From: Devosia nitrariae
GTDB lineage: Bacteria; Pseudomonadota; Alphaproteobacteria; Rhizobiales; Devosiaceae
NCBI RefSeq assembly: GCF_030160115.1
Contig: NZ_BSNS01000007.1
Location: 186,001 to 250,000, forward strand
Length of the DNA stretch: 64,000 nucleotides
Direction of reading: 5' to 3'
This document shows positions 7,954 through 16,361 of this stretch, piece by piece (within the stretch, counting starts at the first letter, position 1; every line of letters starts with the position of its first letter). The notes under the pieces were generated by a model. That model had not been told where the DNA came from and did not search any database. It saw only the letters and a list, made by a program, of their open reading frames with translations. Position numbers and translations under genes: made by a program.

Positions 7954-9423
7954 TCAGGCAGGGATATGCAGCATGCAGAGCGCATGCGGCGGGATCGAGA
8001 AGGCTTCGTCCTTGTCCTGCACAACCGCTCTCCTCGGCGCCACCGCATTCGGCTTTTCGACAGAATTGAAGGCGTCCGCAGAGTTGCCTTCGAGGATATC
8101 GACGGAGAACTCACCTCTGAGGGTTTGCCCATCGAGCATGATCCGGCAATCCGCTTTTGCCGTCGGATCGCGGTTGACGATGGTGACCGTGGTTCCAGCG
8201 CCGTCCTTGCTGACGATTGCGTCGACCCTGGCAACGCTCTTAGCTCCATGCCCGAGCCGCGGCCCCTCCACCCGCGCGTCGATCATCCGTTCGCGGATGT
8301 GATCGACATACATCTTCATCGCGTGGAACGTGGTCCGCCTTACGATGCCGTCCTTGTGGGCATAGAGCGGTCCGCGGGTGTTCACGGTCGGCGCCACATT
8401 GGCCATGGTGACAACGTCTGCGTTGCGCAGGCACGCGTTGAAGAACGAAGCCGAGAACAGCGCGTCCGCCATGGTATAGGTGCTCGGCACGTCGTTGAGG
8501 TCGCGCGCCTTGATCTTGTCGTCGCCCGTTCCGTCCGGATGGTGCCAGCCGCGCAGGTTCCATTCGTCGAAAGCGATCTTGACCTTGCCGGTGAAACCGG
8601 CGGCGCCGATGACGTTACGCGTCTCAGCGATCATCCGGTCGGGAGACTCGCAACTCATGATCGCCGTCATATAGTCGGACGGGTTCTCGACCTGCGAGAG
8701 GTGGTCCCAGTAGCCGTGGATGGAAATGAGATCGAGGTAGCGGCCGGCCGAGCGCAGCAGGCCCATGGTCCACTCGCTGTCGGGAACGGCCGCGGCGGAC
8801 AGGAGGATGTCCTCGTCGACCGCGCGCATCATCTTGGCGGATTCGGCAACATACGGCCCCCATTCGGCGGCCGTCTTGGCGCCGATCTGCCAATCGCCGT
8901 AGCTCTCGTTGCCGATACCCCAGTACCGGACGCCGAAGGGCCGGTCATTGCCGTTTTGCCGCCGCTGGTTGGCATAGCGGGTCTCGTAGCGGCCGTTGCA
9001 ATACTCGACCCAGTTGCTCATTTCCTCGGCGGTGCCGTTGCCGCCATTGGTGCAGATATAGGGCTCGCAGCCGACCTCCCGGCACCAGGCGATGAACTCG
9101 TCGGTGCCGAAGGTATTGGGCTCGGGTACGCGCCAGGCCTTGTTGTAGGAGGGGATGCGGTTGAGGCCGATGGCTTCATACCAGTGATGGTCGGAAACGT
9201 AGTTGCCGCCGGGCCAGCGCATGATCGGCGTCTTGAGCTCGCGCAGCGCCTCGATGACGTCCATGCGGAAACCCCGGTCGTCAGCGAGCTGCGAGCCCGG
9301 CTCGTAGAGCCCACCATAGATCTGGGTATGGAAGTGCTCGATGAAGTGACCGAAGATCATCCGGTCCCACCGCTGGCCGCCGATGCGCGAGTCCGCAACA
9401 ATGCTGGTGATGTCTGAACTCAT
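7954..9423 (-). CDS. abfA: alpha-L-arabinofuranosidase, GH51
   Basis: A 489-residue GH51 enzyme that releases terminal arabinofuranose from arabino-oligosaccharides. The acid/base Glu is in WGIGNESYG (Glu173) and the nucleophile in IAFDEWNLRG (Glu287). The N-terminal GHFIEHFHTQIYGGLY and MRWPGGNYVSDHHWYE blocks are classic for bacterial AbfA. No signal peptide is present, so it works on imported oligosaccharides in the cytoplasm. It appears to stand alone: the neighbours are a convergent transporter and an unrelated DUF302 gene on the same strand behind a strong hairpin. Confidence 0.95.
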   Translation of the reverse strand: MSSDITSIVADSRIGGQRWDRMIFGHFIEHFHTQIYGGLYEPGSQLADDRGFRMDVIEALRELKTPIMRWPGGNYVSDHHWYEAIGLNRIPSYNKAWRVPEPNTFGTDEFIAWCREVGCEPYICTNGGNGTAEEMSNWVEYCNGRYETRYANQRRQNGNDRPFGVRYWGIGNESYGDWQIGAKTAAEWGPYVAESAKMMRAVDEDILLSAAAVPDSEWTMGLLRSAGRYLDLISIHGYWDHLSQVENPSDYMTAIMSCESPDRMIAETRNVIGAAGFTGKVKIAFDEWNLRGWHHPDGTGDDKIKARDLNDVPSTYTMADALFSASFFNACLRNADVVTMANVAPTVNTRGPLYAHKDGIVRRTTFHAMKMYVDHIRERMIDARVEGPRLGHGAKSVARVDAIVSKDGAGTTVTIVNRDPTAKADCRIMLDGQTLRGEFSVDILEGNSADAFNSVEKPNAVAPRRAVVQDKDEAFSIPPHALCMLHIPA

Positions 9424-9529
9424 TATGCCTCATCGGACCGGTTGGGCTCGGCCGGGTGAAGGCCGGAACCGGAGCAGCGGGTGGAATACCCCGCATTGTC
9501 ACCGTTGGCGCGAAAACGGCAAGGTGAGA

Positions 9530-9562
9530 AGCGCGCGATCTGATCCCATCAGATCGCGCGCT
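9530..9562. terminator. Perfect 15-base inverted repeat, probable terminator or palindromic element
   Basis: AGCGCGCGATCTGAT pairs exactly with ATCAGATCGCGCGCT around a 3-base loop. It lies 20 bases past the stop of the DUF302 gene and before abfA on the same strand, so it would end the monooxygenase/DUF302 transcript. There is no T run on either side. The AGCGCGCGAT ends resemble the tail of rhizobial mosaic repeats, so it may be a repeat remnant that serves as terminator. Confidence 0.6.
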
Positions 9563-9582
9563 CTGGTTCTCGATGCTGCGGG

Positions 9583-10020
9583 CTATTCGGCCGCTGCCGA
9601 GGTGATCTTATCCAGCGTGCTGGCCATCACCTGCAGCACCGGCGCATCGGCGGGAATGTCCCACTCGGCGAGGATTTCGGCCGGAACTTCATACGCCATC
9701 GCCGTGCCGTTATCGGTGTCGTAGACGAGGATTTTCCCGGGCAGGTCGAGCGCGGCCATCCGGTCCGCGGACAGCGCCTGCGCGCCGATCCTGGGATCAC
9801 CGAAGATGACGAGTTGGATGTCGCCGACATCCTCTCCGATACTTTTGACGCCGCCGCCGAAGTCGACGATGCCGAAAACCCGCGCCCCTTCGGCTTCGAC
9901 CGACGCCTCCAGTCTCTCCACTGTTTCGGAGACGGAACCGGCGGATGGCACGACCACCGGCTCGGCAAATGCGGCCGTCGGTACGCACGCGAGAAGCGCT
10001 GCTTTGAGAATCAGTTTCAT
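9583..10020 (-). CDS. Secreted DUF302 domain-containing protein
   Basis: A 145-residue protein with a clear signal peptide (MKLILKAALLACVPTAAFA, cleavage after AFA) and a DUF302 domain: SVSETVERLEASVEAEGARVFGIVDF, then VIFGDPRIGAQAL and PGKILVYDTDNGTAMAY. DUF302 proteins are periplasmic, of unknown biochemical role, and often linked to redox or envelope stress genes. Its ATG overlaps the stop of the monooxygenase gene as ATGA, so the two are translationally coupled and probably work in the same response. Confidence 0.88.
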   Translation of the reverse strand: MKLILKAALLACVPTAAFAEPVVVPSAGSVSETVERLEASVEAEGARVFGIVDFGGGVKSIGEDVGDIQLVIFGDPRIGAQALSADRMAALDLPGKILVYDTDNGTAMAYEVPAEILAEWDIPADAPVLQVMASTLDKITSAAAE

Positions 10021-11249
10021 GGTCTTTCCTCCTTTGGTTTTGCCGCGGCGATCCAGCCCGCGACCCGGCGTGCGTCGCGCCCGACGCCCGAGACCAGTGT
10101 CGAGGACACCGCGTACTGGAAATGCAGCCCGGCGAAGTAGAGCCCGTCGACGTCGGTTGCTTTGCCGAACCGGTGGCGGGGGGTGCCGTGTTCGTCGAGG
10201 ACCGGCAGGTCGATCCAGTCGAACCCGGAATGGTAACCGGTGCACCAGATCACGCTGGAAAACGTGACCTCTGCACCCCCTTCGGCCACTGCCTTGTCGT
10301 CTGTGATCGCGGTGATCTTGCCGATCCGCCGGACGCCGGCACGCTCCAACTGGCCCGGTCGTGTGCGGATCAGCGGCATGCCGTGCCCGTGCATCTTTGT
10401 GCGGAACTTGCGTCCCATGGGCGTGCGCATCGTCAGCAGGTGATGGAACAACCCGCGGATGACCAGGCGGACCATCACTACGCGTGCAGGAAGGCCGGTT
10501 GGGTTGAACGGGATGTGCCCGACCGCGCGTCCGGAGAGGTAGACCTTGTGCGTCCTGGCAAGATCCATGGCGATCTCGGCGCCCGAATTGCCGGCGCCGA
10601 TCAGCAGCACGGGGCCGTCCGGCAGCTGCGCGGGGTTCCTGTAGTCACGCGAATGCATCTGGAGAACGTTCGCCCCGATATCCTGCGCAAGCTCCGGCAC
10701 GCGCGGCTTCTGATAGCCTGCCGCCGCAACCACCACCTGATCTGCCTGGTAGACACCGTCCGTAGTCTCCACGCGAAAGCGGCCGTTTGCCTTGCTCAGC
10801 TTCTCGACGCGGGCGTTGAGGCGCACCGGCAAGCCGAACTTTTCGGCGTAGCTTTCGAGGTAATCGGCCATCTCGTCTTTGGTCGGAAAAACGTCGCCAT
10901 GCGCCGGGAAGCGGTAGCCGTCGAGCCCATCGAACTTGGCCGGGGTGAAGAGCCTCAGCGAATCCCACCGGTGCCGCCAGACATCGCCAAGTCGCGAGGC
11001 TCCATCCAGGATGACATGGTCGACGCCCCTATGCTTCAGATGGTAGCCGACCGAGAGCCCCGCCTGGCCCGCCCCGATCACCACGACGTCGTGATGCTCA
11101 GGCTCGGCCTTGCCCGATGTCTGCGAAGATGCCGCGGGAAATGCGCCGGGCTGGGTTCGCAGCAGATTGCCCGTCTCCACGAGGTCCGCCGGATGGTGGC
11201 CACTCCGGGCCCTGTCGTCGGCAGATGTGGTCATGCGCGTGCTGGCCAT
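10017..11249 (-). CDS. Flavin-containing monooxygenase / NAD(P)-binding oxidoreductase (CzcO/YuxL-like)
   Basis: A 410-residue FAD-dependent enzyme. The FAD-binding motif GAGQAG is at residues 59-64 after an unusually long, polar N-terminal stretch, and the NAD(P)H site GAGNSG is at 218-223. The ATGYHS-type third motif appears as CTGYHSGFDWIDLP. This is the single-component group B-like monooxygenase branch, acting on an unknown small substrate. GGAGGGAG stands 4 bases before the ATG. It is coupled by ATGA overlap to the secreted DUF302 protein and lies 123 bases downstream of a LuxR-TPR regulator on the same strand, which is the likely controller. Confidence 0.9.
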   Translation of the reverse strand: MASTRMTTSADDRARSGHHPADLVETGNLLRTQPGAFPAASSQTSGKAEPEHHDVVVIGAGQAGLSVGYHLKHRGVDHVILDGASRLGDVWRHRWDSLRLFTPAKFDGLDGYRFPAHGDVFPTKDEMADYLESYAEKFGLPVRLNARVEKLSKANGRFRVETTDGVYQADQVVVAAAGYQKPRVPELAQDIGANVLQMHSRDYRNPAQLPDGPVLLIGAGNSGAEIAMDLARTHKVYLSGRAVGHIPFNPTGLPARVVMVRLVIRGLFHHLLTMRTPMGRKFRTKMHGHGMPLIRTRPGQLERAGVRRIGKITAITDDKAVAEGGAEVTFSSVIWCTGYHSGFDWIDLPVLDEHGTPRHRFGKATDVDGLYFAGLHFQYAVSSTLVSGVGRDARRVAGWIAAAKPKEERP

Positions 11250-11372
11250 GGTCTCCCTCCAGTCTAGTCGTCATTCTGGAGGAGAGCATAGGCAAGCGAC
11301 GGGCAGCCTTCATCGTAAGGACGACCCACGCTGCATATTTTGTGCAATGGGGCGTTTGACCCATTCCGCGCG

Positions 11373-13031
11373 TCAGATCGAGCCGGACTTCAACGCCTTG
11401 GCGACCGCCGCCGCGCGCGAGGGGACACCGAGCTTGCCGAAGATGTTCTCGACATGGCGGTTCACCGTCTTGGAGCTGACCCGGAGCTCCTCGGCAATCT
11501 CGCGGTTCGTGCGGCCATCGGCGACCAGCGACAGCACCTGTCGCTCGCGCGCCGTCAGCTCGTCGTCCCTCGTCGCCTTTGACCCGGGCCGAAGCTCGTG
11601 GATCCGAGCGAGGTCAGGTGCAGCGCCGAGGTCCTCGAAGACTTTCTCGGCCGCATCGAGCTCCCGCTCGGCGTGTTCGAAGTCGCCGAGCTCGGCACAG
11701 CCTCGCGCGATGTCGACGCGCAGGCGAGCCACGAGATAGGGCGCGCCGAACTCGAGCCAATAGCGCAGCGCACGGGTAAGCACCGCTACGGCATCGCCGA
11801 AATTTCCGCGCGCCAGAGCCAGCGCGCCGTGTCCCTGATCGGCAACGCGCGCCAGGATCTCGGTGCCGAAGAGCTCCGCGATGTCCGACAGTTCACCGCA
11901 AAGCCGTTCGGCCGCATCGAGATCACCGCAAGCGATGAAGATCTCGATGCCTGCCGGCAGCAACGCCGTTTTCCGCGGCATGTCGCCGGCCGTTTCCAGG
12001 GCGCGTCGGATCGCAGCGACAGCCTCCTCGTGCCGACCCTGCGCCAGGCGGAGCAGTGCCAGGCCCGGCTGCGGGTCGATACCCATTTCGCCGGCCAGGC
12101 GATACTCGGCATCCGACTTCTCGAACACGCCGCGCAGCCGCAGGATCTCGCCCCGCCGGTAGGCCGCGTTGGCCATGGCGGTCTGTTCGGTCGTGCCGGT
12201 GAGACCCACCCCGGCGTGCTCGGCCTCCGAAAAGGCTTCGCTCCAGTTGCCCTCGAGTTGCAGCACCTCGGCCCGGTGTACCTGGCAGACGCCGTTGAAG
12301 GCTTTGGCCTGGGGATTGCGCCGGCACCAGTCCGTCAGAATCGCGGTCCATTCGCGCGCGCGGACCATTTCGAGCACCCGGCAGCAGGAGGCGACGATCT
12401 CGCAATAGACGACACCGCTCACCACCGGCGAGAGACGCCGACTGCTGGCCAGCAACATGGCCTCGTCGATCGGCACATAGCCCTCGTCGATGCGGCCGAG
12501 GCGGAATAGAAGACCGCCCTTCATGCTGCCGGCGAGGGCAATAAGGTCGGGTTCGTTCTGGGCTTCTCCGAAGGCGATGGCCCTGTCGGCAATCTCGATC
12601 GCCGCTTCATAGGCGCCTTTCCCCCGCAGCATGTACGCCTGGGGCAACAGGAGATAGCCGCGCTGCACGCAATCGGGTGACGTCTGTTCGGCGTGTCTGC
12701 CGGCACGCTGGAGCCATCCGGCCCCCAGCCCGACCTCTCCCGCCTGCATGTTGCGAAGTCCGCACCAGAATGCCGCGCGCGCGCATTCCTCGTGGTTCTC
12801 GTGGGCAGCGTGATACGCGTAGACCCGCTCGAGCGCGGCGAGCATGACGCGATCCTGCGCCGCGATCCCAGCGGCCCAGACCAGTGCCTCAACGTCGTTG
12901 ATCTCGAGCTCGGTTTCGGCATCGGCGCGCAAGAACAGCTCGGTCGCGTCCGCCCATGCACTGCGTCGATAGGCGTCCCGCGCAGCTTGAATTGTTTCAA
13001 GCGGGTCTCGTGACATCTCGTCAGAAAGCAT
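11373..13031 (-). CDS. LuxR-family regulator with TPR-like sensor region
   Basis: A 552-residue regulator: residues 1-480 are helical repeats of TPR type with many Ala-rich helices, and residues 485-548 are a LuxR/GerE helix-turn-helix (LTARERQVLSLVADGRTNREIAEEL, then SSKTVNRHVENIFGKL). There is no receiver domain and no ATPase P-loop. It is a clear paralogue of the regulator at 35038-36711: both share RGYL, TGL/SGVVYC, AREWT and VHRAE blocks in the same order. It is upstream of the monooxygenase gene. The signal it senses is unknown. A second ATG lies 5 codons inside. Confidence 0.9.
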   Translation of the reverse strand: MLSDEMSRDPLETIQAARDAYRRSAWADATELFLRADAETELEINDVEALVWAAGIAAQDRVMLAALERVYAYHAAHENHEECARAAFWCGLRNMQAGEVGLGAGWLQRAGRHAEQTSPDCVQRGYLLLPQAYMLRGKGAYEAAIEIADRAIAFGEAQNEPDLIALAGSMKGGLLFRLGRIDEGYVPIDEAMLLASSRRLSPVVSGVVYCEIVASCCRVLEMVRAREWTAILTDWCRRNPQAKAFNGVCQVHRAEVLQLEGNWSEAFSEAEHAGVGLTGTTEQTAMANAAYRRGEILRLRGVFEKSDAEYRLAGEMGIDPQPGLALLRLAQGRHEEAVAAIRRALETAGDMPRKTALLPAGIEIFIACGDLDAAERLCGELSDIAELFGTEILARVADQGHGALALARGNFGDAVAVLTRALRYWLEFGAPYLVARLRVDIARGCAELGDFEHAERELDAAEKVFEDLGAAPDLARIHELRPGSKATRDDELTARERQVLSLVADGRTNREIAEELRVSSKTVNRHVENIFGKLGVPSRAAAVAKALKSGSI

Positions 13032-13104
13032 ACACCAATGTGCCGGAATAGCGAAAACACGTGGCCTTGCCGGCTCGGCAAATGCCGCGAAGAAAATCCA
13101 CCGG

Positions 13105-13983
13105 TTAGTGAAGATGCCTCAGCTTATCGGGGTTCCGCACCGCATAGATGGCCACGATCTTTCCGTCCTCGATGTCGAGAGCGGTCGCCTGGAGTTCGCC
13201 GTCCGCTTCCAGACTGATGAAACCGGGCAGTCCGTTGATGAAAGCGATGCGCACAAGCCTTGATCCATTCTCCTGCACCTGGGTCGTGCGAGCCTCGAAC
13301 AGGTTCATGACGGCATCGAACCCCAGGATCGGATATGTGGCTGCTGGGCGCTTGCCCCCACCGTCGGCGTGAATGCTGACATCGGCGGCCAACATCGCGC
13401 TGAGCGCCTTTATGTCGCCGCCGCGCGAAGCAGAGAAAAAGGCCTCGGCGATCTCGAGGCCACGTTGTTTCTCCACCTGAAAGCGGGGGCGCGCCTCACG
13501 AACATGTATGCGTGCGCGCGCCGCGAGTTGGCGGCAGGCCGCGGGCTCGCGCTGGATGGTCGCCGCCACTTCGTCGAAATCCAATCCGAACACGTCGTGC
13601 AGCAGAAAGGCTGCGCGTTCGAGCGGAGAAAGACGTTCCAGAGCCAGCATCATCGGCAAGGTCACGTCTTCGACGTCTTCGTCCTCGACGACAGGTTCGG
13701 GAAGCCAGGGCCCGACATAGGTCTCGCGCTGGCGCTGCGCGGATTTGAGCTGATCGAGGCAGAGCCGCGTGACGGTGCGGCGCAGGAACGCCTCGGGATT
13801 GCACACCTTAGTCCGGTCGGTGCCCATCCAGCGGATGAAGGCCTCCTGGACCATGTCCTCGGCGTCGGCCACGGCGCCCAGCATTCGGTAGGCGACGCGC
13901 AGGAGCTTTGGACGCAGCGGGTTGAAACTGCCCGCTGCGTCCAGAGAGGTTGTGGTCGTTATCCGGCCAGTCGATCGGCTCAA
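13105..13983 (-). CDS. ECF41-group RNA polymerase sigma factor with SnoaL-like C-terminal domain
   Basis: A 292-residue sigma factor with regions sigma2 (LLRVAYRMLGAVADAEDMVQ) and sigma4 (LSPLERAAFLLHDVFGLDFDEVA) and a C-terminal SnoaL-like domain. The two hallmark motifs of ECF41 are both present: DGGGK at 207-211 and NPDKL at 284-288, which in this group control sigma activity in place of a separate anti-sigma factor. The start is TTG, overlapping the TGA of the preceding gene (TTGA), with AAAGGCGG upstream. It forms an operon with the small monooxygenase behind an ECF41-type promoter, so it should activate its own expression. Confidence 0.92.
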   Translation of the reverse strand: MSRSTGRITTTTSLDAAGSFNPLRPKLLRVAYRMLGAVADAEDMVQEAFIRWMGTDRTKVCNPEAFLRRTVTRLCLDQLKSAQRQRETYVGPWLPEPVVEDEDVEDVTLPMMLALERLSPLERAAFLLHDVFGLDFDEVAATIQREPAACRQLAARARIHVREARPRFQVEKQRGLEIAEAFFSASRGGDIKALSAMLAADVSIHADGGGKRPAATYPILGFDAVMNLFEARTTQVQENGSRLVRIAFINGLPGFISLEADGELQATALDIEDGKIVAIYAVRNPDKLRHLH

Positions 13984-14294
13984 CTCTGCGCCGCCTTTAT
14001 GTATTTCGGGGTAGCCCTCCGGACCTCGCCCGGCTCGGCGAGCAGAGCTTGCGTCTCCCGCTGATAATCGGCGAACCAGGGCTGCTGCACGAACTCTTCG
14101 TTACTGGCCTCATCGGCGGCAAGTCCAAACACGATAATCCTGTCGGGATCGTTGTCGTCGTAGCAGTAGTAGGAGCTGAGCGCGCCGTTGCTGCTGGCGA
14201 CATAGTCGCGAGCATACTTTTCCCACACGCGCCTGACCTCGTCGCGCTGACCGGGTTTTGCCTTGAGCATCACGAGACCTGCGTTCTTGCTCAT
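13980..14294 (-). CDS. Small antibiotic-biosynthesis-monooxygenase-like protein (YgiN-like)
   Basis: A 104-residue protein with the dimeric alpha/beta ferredoxin-like ABM fold: MSKNAGLVMLKAKPGQRDEVR, then SSYYCYDDNDPDRIIVFGLAADEASNEEFVQQPWF is the strand-helix pattern of YgiN-type quinol monooxygenases. ECF41 sigma genes usually neighbour a carboxymuconolactone decarboxylase, oxidoreductase or epimerase; a YgiN-like protein fits the oxidoreductase slot. AAGGAGAATGG leads into the ATG at 14294. Its stop overlaps the TTG start of the sigma gene. Confidence 0.82.
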   Translation of the reverse strand: MSKNAGLVMLKAKPGQRDEVRRVWEKYARDYVASSNGALSSYYCYDDNDPDRIIVFGLAADEASNEEFVQQPWFADYQRETQALLAEPGEVRRATPKYIKAAQS

Positions 14295-14359
14295 ACCATT
14301 CTCCTTAAATTGCGGCTTTTGCGGCCGCTGTTGCCGGGCTCTCTTTGCCCGACACAAAA

Positions 14360-14386
14360 GACGAGCCAGGAATTGCGAATGTGACA
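14360..14386 (-). promoter_or_regulatory. ECF41-type promoter, TGTCACA-N16-CGTC
   Basis: On the minus strand TGTCACA (14386-14380) is followed by exactly 16 bases and CGTC (14363-14360). This equals the published ECF41 consensus (TGTCACA, 16-base spacer, CGTC) with no mismatch. It lies 66 bases upstream of the small monooxygenase start and reads toward it, so the monooxygenase-sigma operon should be autoregulated. Confidence 0.82.
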
Positions 14387-14450
14387 TGCCTCCCCCAAAA
14401 TCTTGATGCAGGCCCAAACGGGAGAGGCGGCGCGTCTGCACGCGTAAGCG

Positions 14451-15749
14451 TCAGCCGCTCGCCTGTTCCTGGGGCGGTGGTTCTGTCGGTTCTTGCATGA
14501 CCAGGTCACTGAGCTGGATGGCCTCTTCATCGCCAACGACCGAAACCGCGGCGCTGGTGCCGAGATCGAAGTTCTGCTTTTCGGCCTCCGGCAGTCCCTC
14601 GCGCCGGACCAGTCGCACGGCAACGAAGATGATCAAGGCAACTTGCACCAGCCCATTGACGACGAAGATTCCCGCAATACCGAACAGCGTGAAGCTCAGC
14701 GCGGTGATGAGCGGGCCGATGGTCGAACCGACGCCATTGAGCAGCAGAAGGCCGGCCGAGATCTCGACATAGTCGGCCCGATCGGCAAAGTCGAAGACAT
14801 GCGCCGCAGCAATGGCATAGCTGGGCAGGAGGCCCGCGCCGAAGGCGAACCCCAGGACCAGCCACAGCCAGGTCGCATGCGGAAGCACCATGATCGCCGC
14901 CCCCGACACGACGGAGAAGGCCGCAAGGGCAATCAGCACATGGCGCCGATCCACCGTGTCGGACACCTTGCCAGCCGGCCACTGCACGACAGCCCCGCCG
15001 AGCACGGCAGCGCTCATGAACATGGCCGCCTCGGTGACATTGCCGCCGCTGGCGGCATTCGCATAGGTCGGACCCAACGACCAGAACGAGCCCGTCGCCA
15101 GCCCGATCAGAAAAATCGACACCGTGCCGGTGGGGGACAGGCGAAACATGCGCACCGGCCGGAAGCGCACGATGGTGATGGGTGCAGGCTGGCTCGAGCG
15201 TGTCATGACGATCGGCACGGCCGCCAGCGAGACCAGAACCGAGGCGATGGAAAACAGCACGAACGAACTCGGCTGCACCAGGGTTACCATCATCTGACCG
15301 AGGGTGATGACGGTGAAATTGACCGTGACATAGGTCGAAATCAGCATGCCGCGGGTTTCGTTGGTTGCCTGGTCGTTGAGCCAGCTCTCCACCACCAGAT
15401 AGAGGCCTGCGAGGCAGAACCCGGTGAACATGCGTAAGAGGACCCAGATCAGCGGGTCGACCGCCAACGGGTAGCCCAGAGCCGCTGCCGAGGCGATCGA
15501 TACCAGGGCGGCGAATGTGCGCACGTGACCGGCGCGCAGGATCAGCAGCGGCGACAGCACGCAGCCCAGCACAAAGCCGAGGAAATACCCGGACCCGAGG
15601 AGGCCGACCTCGAATGCAGAAAACCCCTCGATGCCGCCGCGGATCGGCAGCAGCATGAGCTGCAGGCCATTGCCGGTGATCAGAAGCGCGACACTGAGCA
15701 GGATCGCCCCGGCAGCCAGCAATGGCGAAGGCACTCCAGATTGCTGCAT
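14451..15749 (-). CDS. MFS transporter
   Basis: A 432-residue major facilitator carrier with twelve predicted membrane helices, starting LLAAGAILLSVALLITGNGLQ, and the loop motif of the UMF2/YcaD-like branch (GSGYFLGFVLGC, LRMFTGFCLAGLYLVVESWLND). The C-terminal tail is acidic and polar. I chose the ATG at 15749 since GGGGGAGG lies 4 bases before it; the frame is open further upstream. The substrate is unknown. The gene is separate from the ECF41 operon by about 160 bases. Confidence 0.88.
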   Translation of the reverse strand: MQQSGVPSPLLAAGAILLSVALLITGNGLQLMLLPIRGGIEGFSAFEVGLLGSGYFLGFVLGCVLSPLLILRAGHVRTFAALVSIASAAALGYPLAVDPLIWVLLRMFTGFCLAGLYLVVESWLNDQATNETRGMLISTYVTVNFTVITLGQMMVTLVQPSSFVLFSIASVLVSLAAVPIVMTRSSQPAPITIVRFRPVRMFRLSPTGTVSIFLIGLATGSFWSLGPTYANAASGGNVTEAAMFMSAAVLGGAVVQWPAGKVSDTVDRRHVLIALAAFSVVSGAAIMVLPHATWLWLVLGFAFGAGLLPSYAIAAAHVFDFADRADYVEISAGLLLLNGVGSTIGPLITALSFTLFGIAGIFVVNGLVQVALIIFVAVRLVRREGLPEAEKQNFDLGTSAAVSVVGDEEAIQLSDLVMQEPTEPPPQEQASG

Positions 15750-15838
15750 TGGCCTCCCCCCTATGCGGTTTGACCGAAGCATTCGCATCACGCTCCGGCA
15801 ACGGTCAACTCGGCAAGGCAAAACCCCCGATCATGCTG

Positions 15839-16145
15839 CTAGCGGTCCGAAGACTGCCAGCGTGGATTGATCCAGGGCTGTGTATCTTCAGGTGGCAACA
15901 TCTTGTTGCCCAGAATGTGATCCGAGGCCTTTTCCCCCACCAAGCAGCGTCATCCGCACGCCCCACCCGGCAGGTGGCGCACGGATGGAAGGCGCTCTCG
16001 GCGTGATCGCGGATATGCGCGTCCAATTCCTCGTCGGTCTGCACGTGCGCACCGGGAAGGATCTCGTTCCCCCTGAAGGTATCGAAGGCCGGCTGTGCGA
16101 AGATCTCGCGGGTCACGCGGATACAGTTACGGGCATCCGATGTCA
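15839..16145 (-). pseudogene. betA: betA (choline dehydrogenase) C-terminal remnant with internal deletion
   Basis: Two stretches of BetA are recognisable in different frames. The first, [19 protein letters not shown] then [20 protein letters not shown] and [19 protein letters not shown], is the conserved part before the C-terminus. It should be followed by about 45 residues with the second active-site histidine region, but instead jumps out of frame to [20 protein letters not shown] and [12 protein letters not shown], which is the normal BetA end with its stop at 15839. The gene lacks roughly the first 440 residues. Upstream it abuts another gene fragment on the opposite strand. It cannot encode an active enzyme. 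Confidence 0.85.
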
Positions 16146-16342
16146 TGATCCCGGAAATCGTATCCGATGCGCAAATGCAGGTGCGCACGACAGGACCTGT
16201 GACCGAGGTCATCGACGCCCTTTCCAACGGAGCGAGTACCGTATCGGTGAGCAACGAAGAGGGGGCCGAAGTCGGATCGATCGCCAGCCAGCAGATCATC
16301 GACGCACTGCAGTCGAGGACCGATCGCGCCCACGACGCCTAG
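16145..16342 (+). pseudogene. Probable C-terminal CBS-domain remnant of a betaine/choline ABC transporter ATPase
   Basis: A 65-codon open frame with no ribosome site. Its translation, with [34 protein letters not shown] and QQIIDAL, resembles the last CBS domain of ProV/ChoV-type glycine-betaine ABC ATPases. It begins exactly where the betA fragment ends on the other strand, so both look like leftovers of a deleted choline/betaine locus. The family call is tentative, since CBS repeats are short and weakly conserved; it could also be a random open frame. Confidence 0.4.
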
Positions 16343-16361
16343 GGTCACTTTTAGGCCGGCA

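Noticed and set aside
7627-9417. Open frame of 596 codons on the plus strand
   Set aside because: It overlaps the end of the SLC13 gene and is exactly antisense to abfA; the GH51 catalytic motifs are on the other strand.
10122-11267. Open frame of 381 codons on the plus strand
   Set aside because: Antisense to the flavin monooxygenase, which has intact FAD and NAD(P) motifs.
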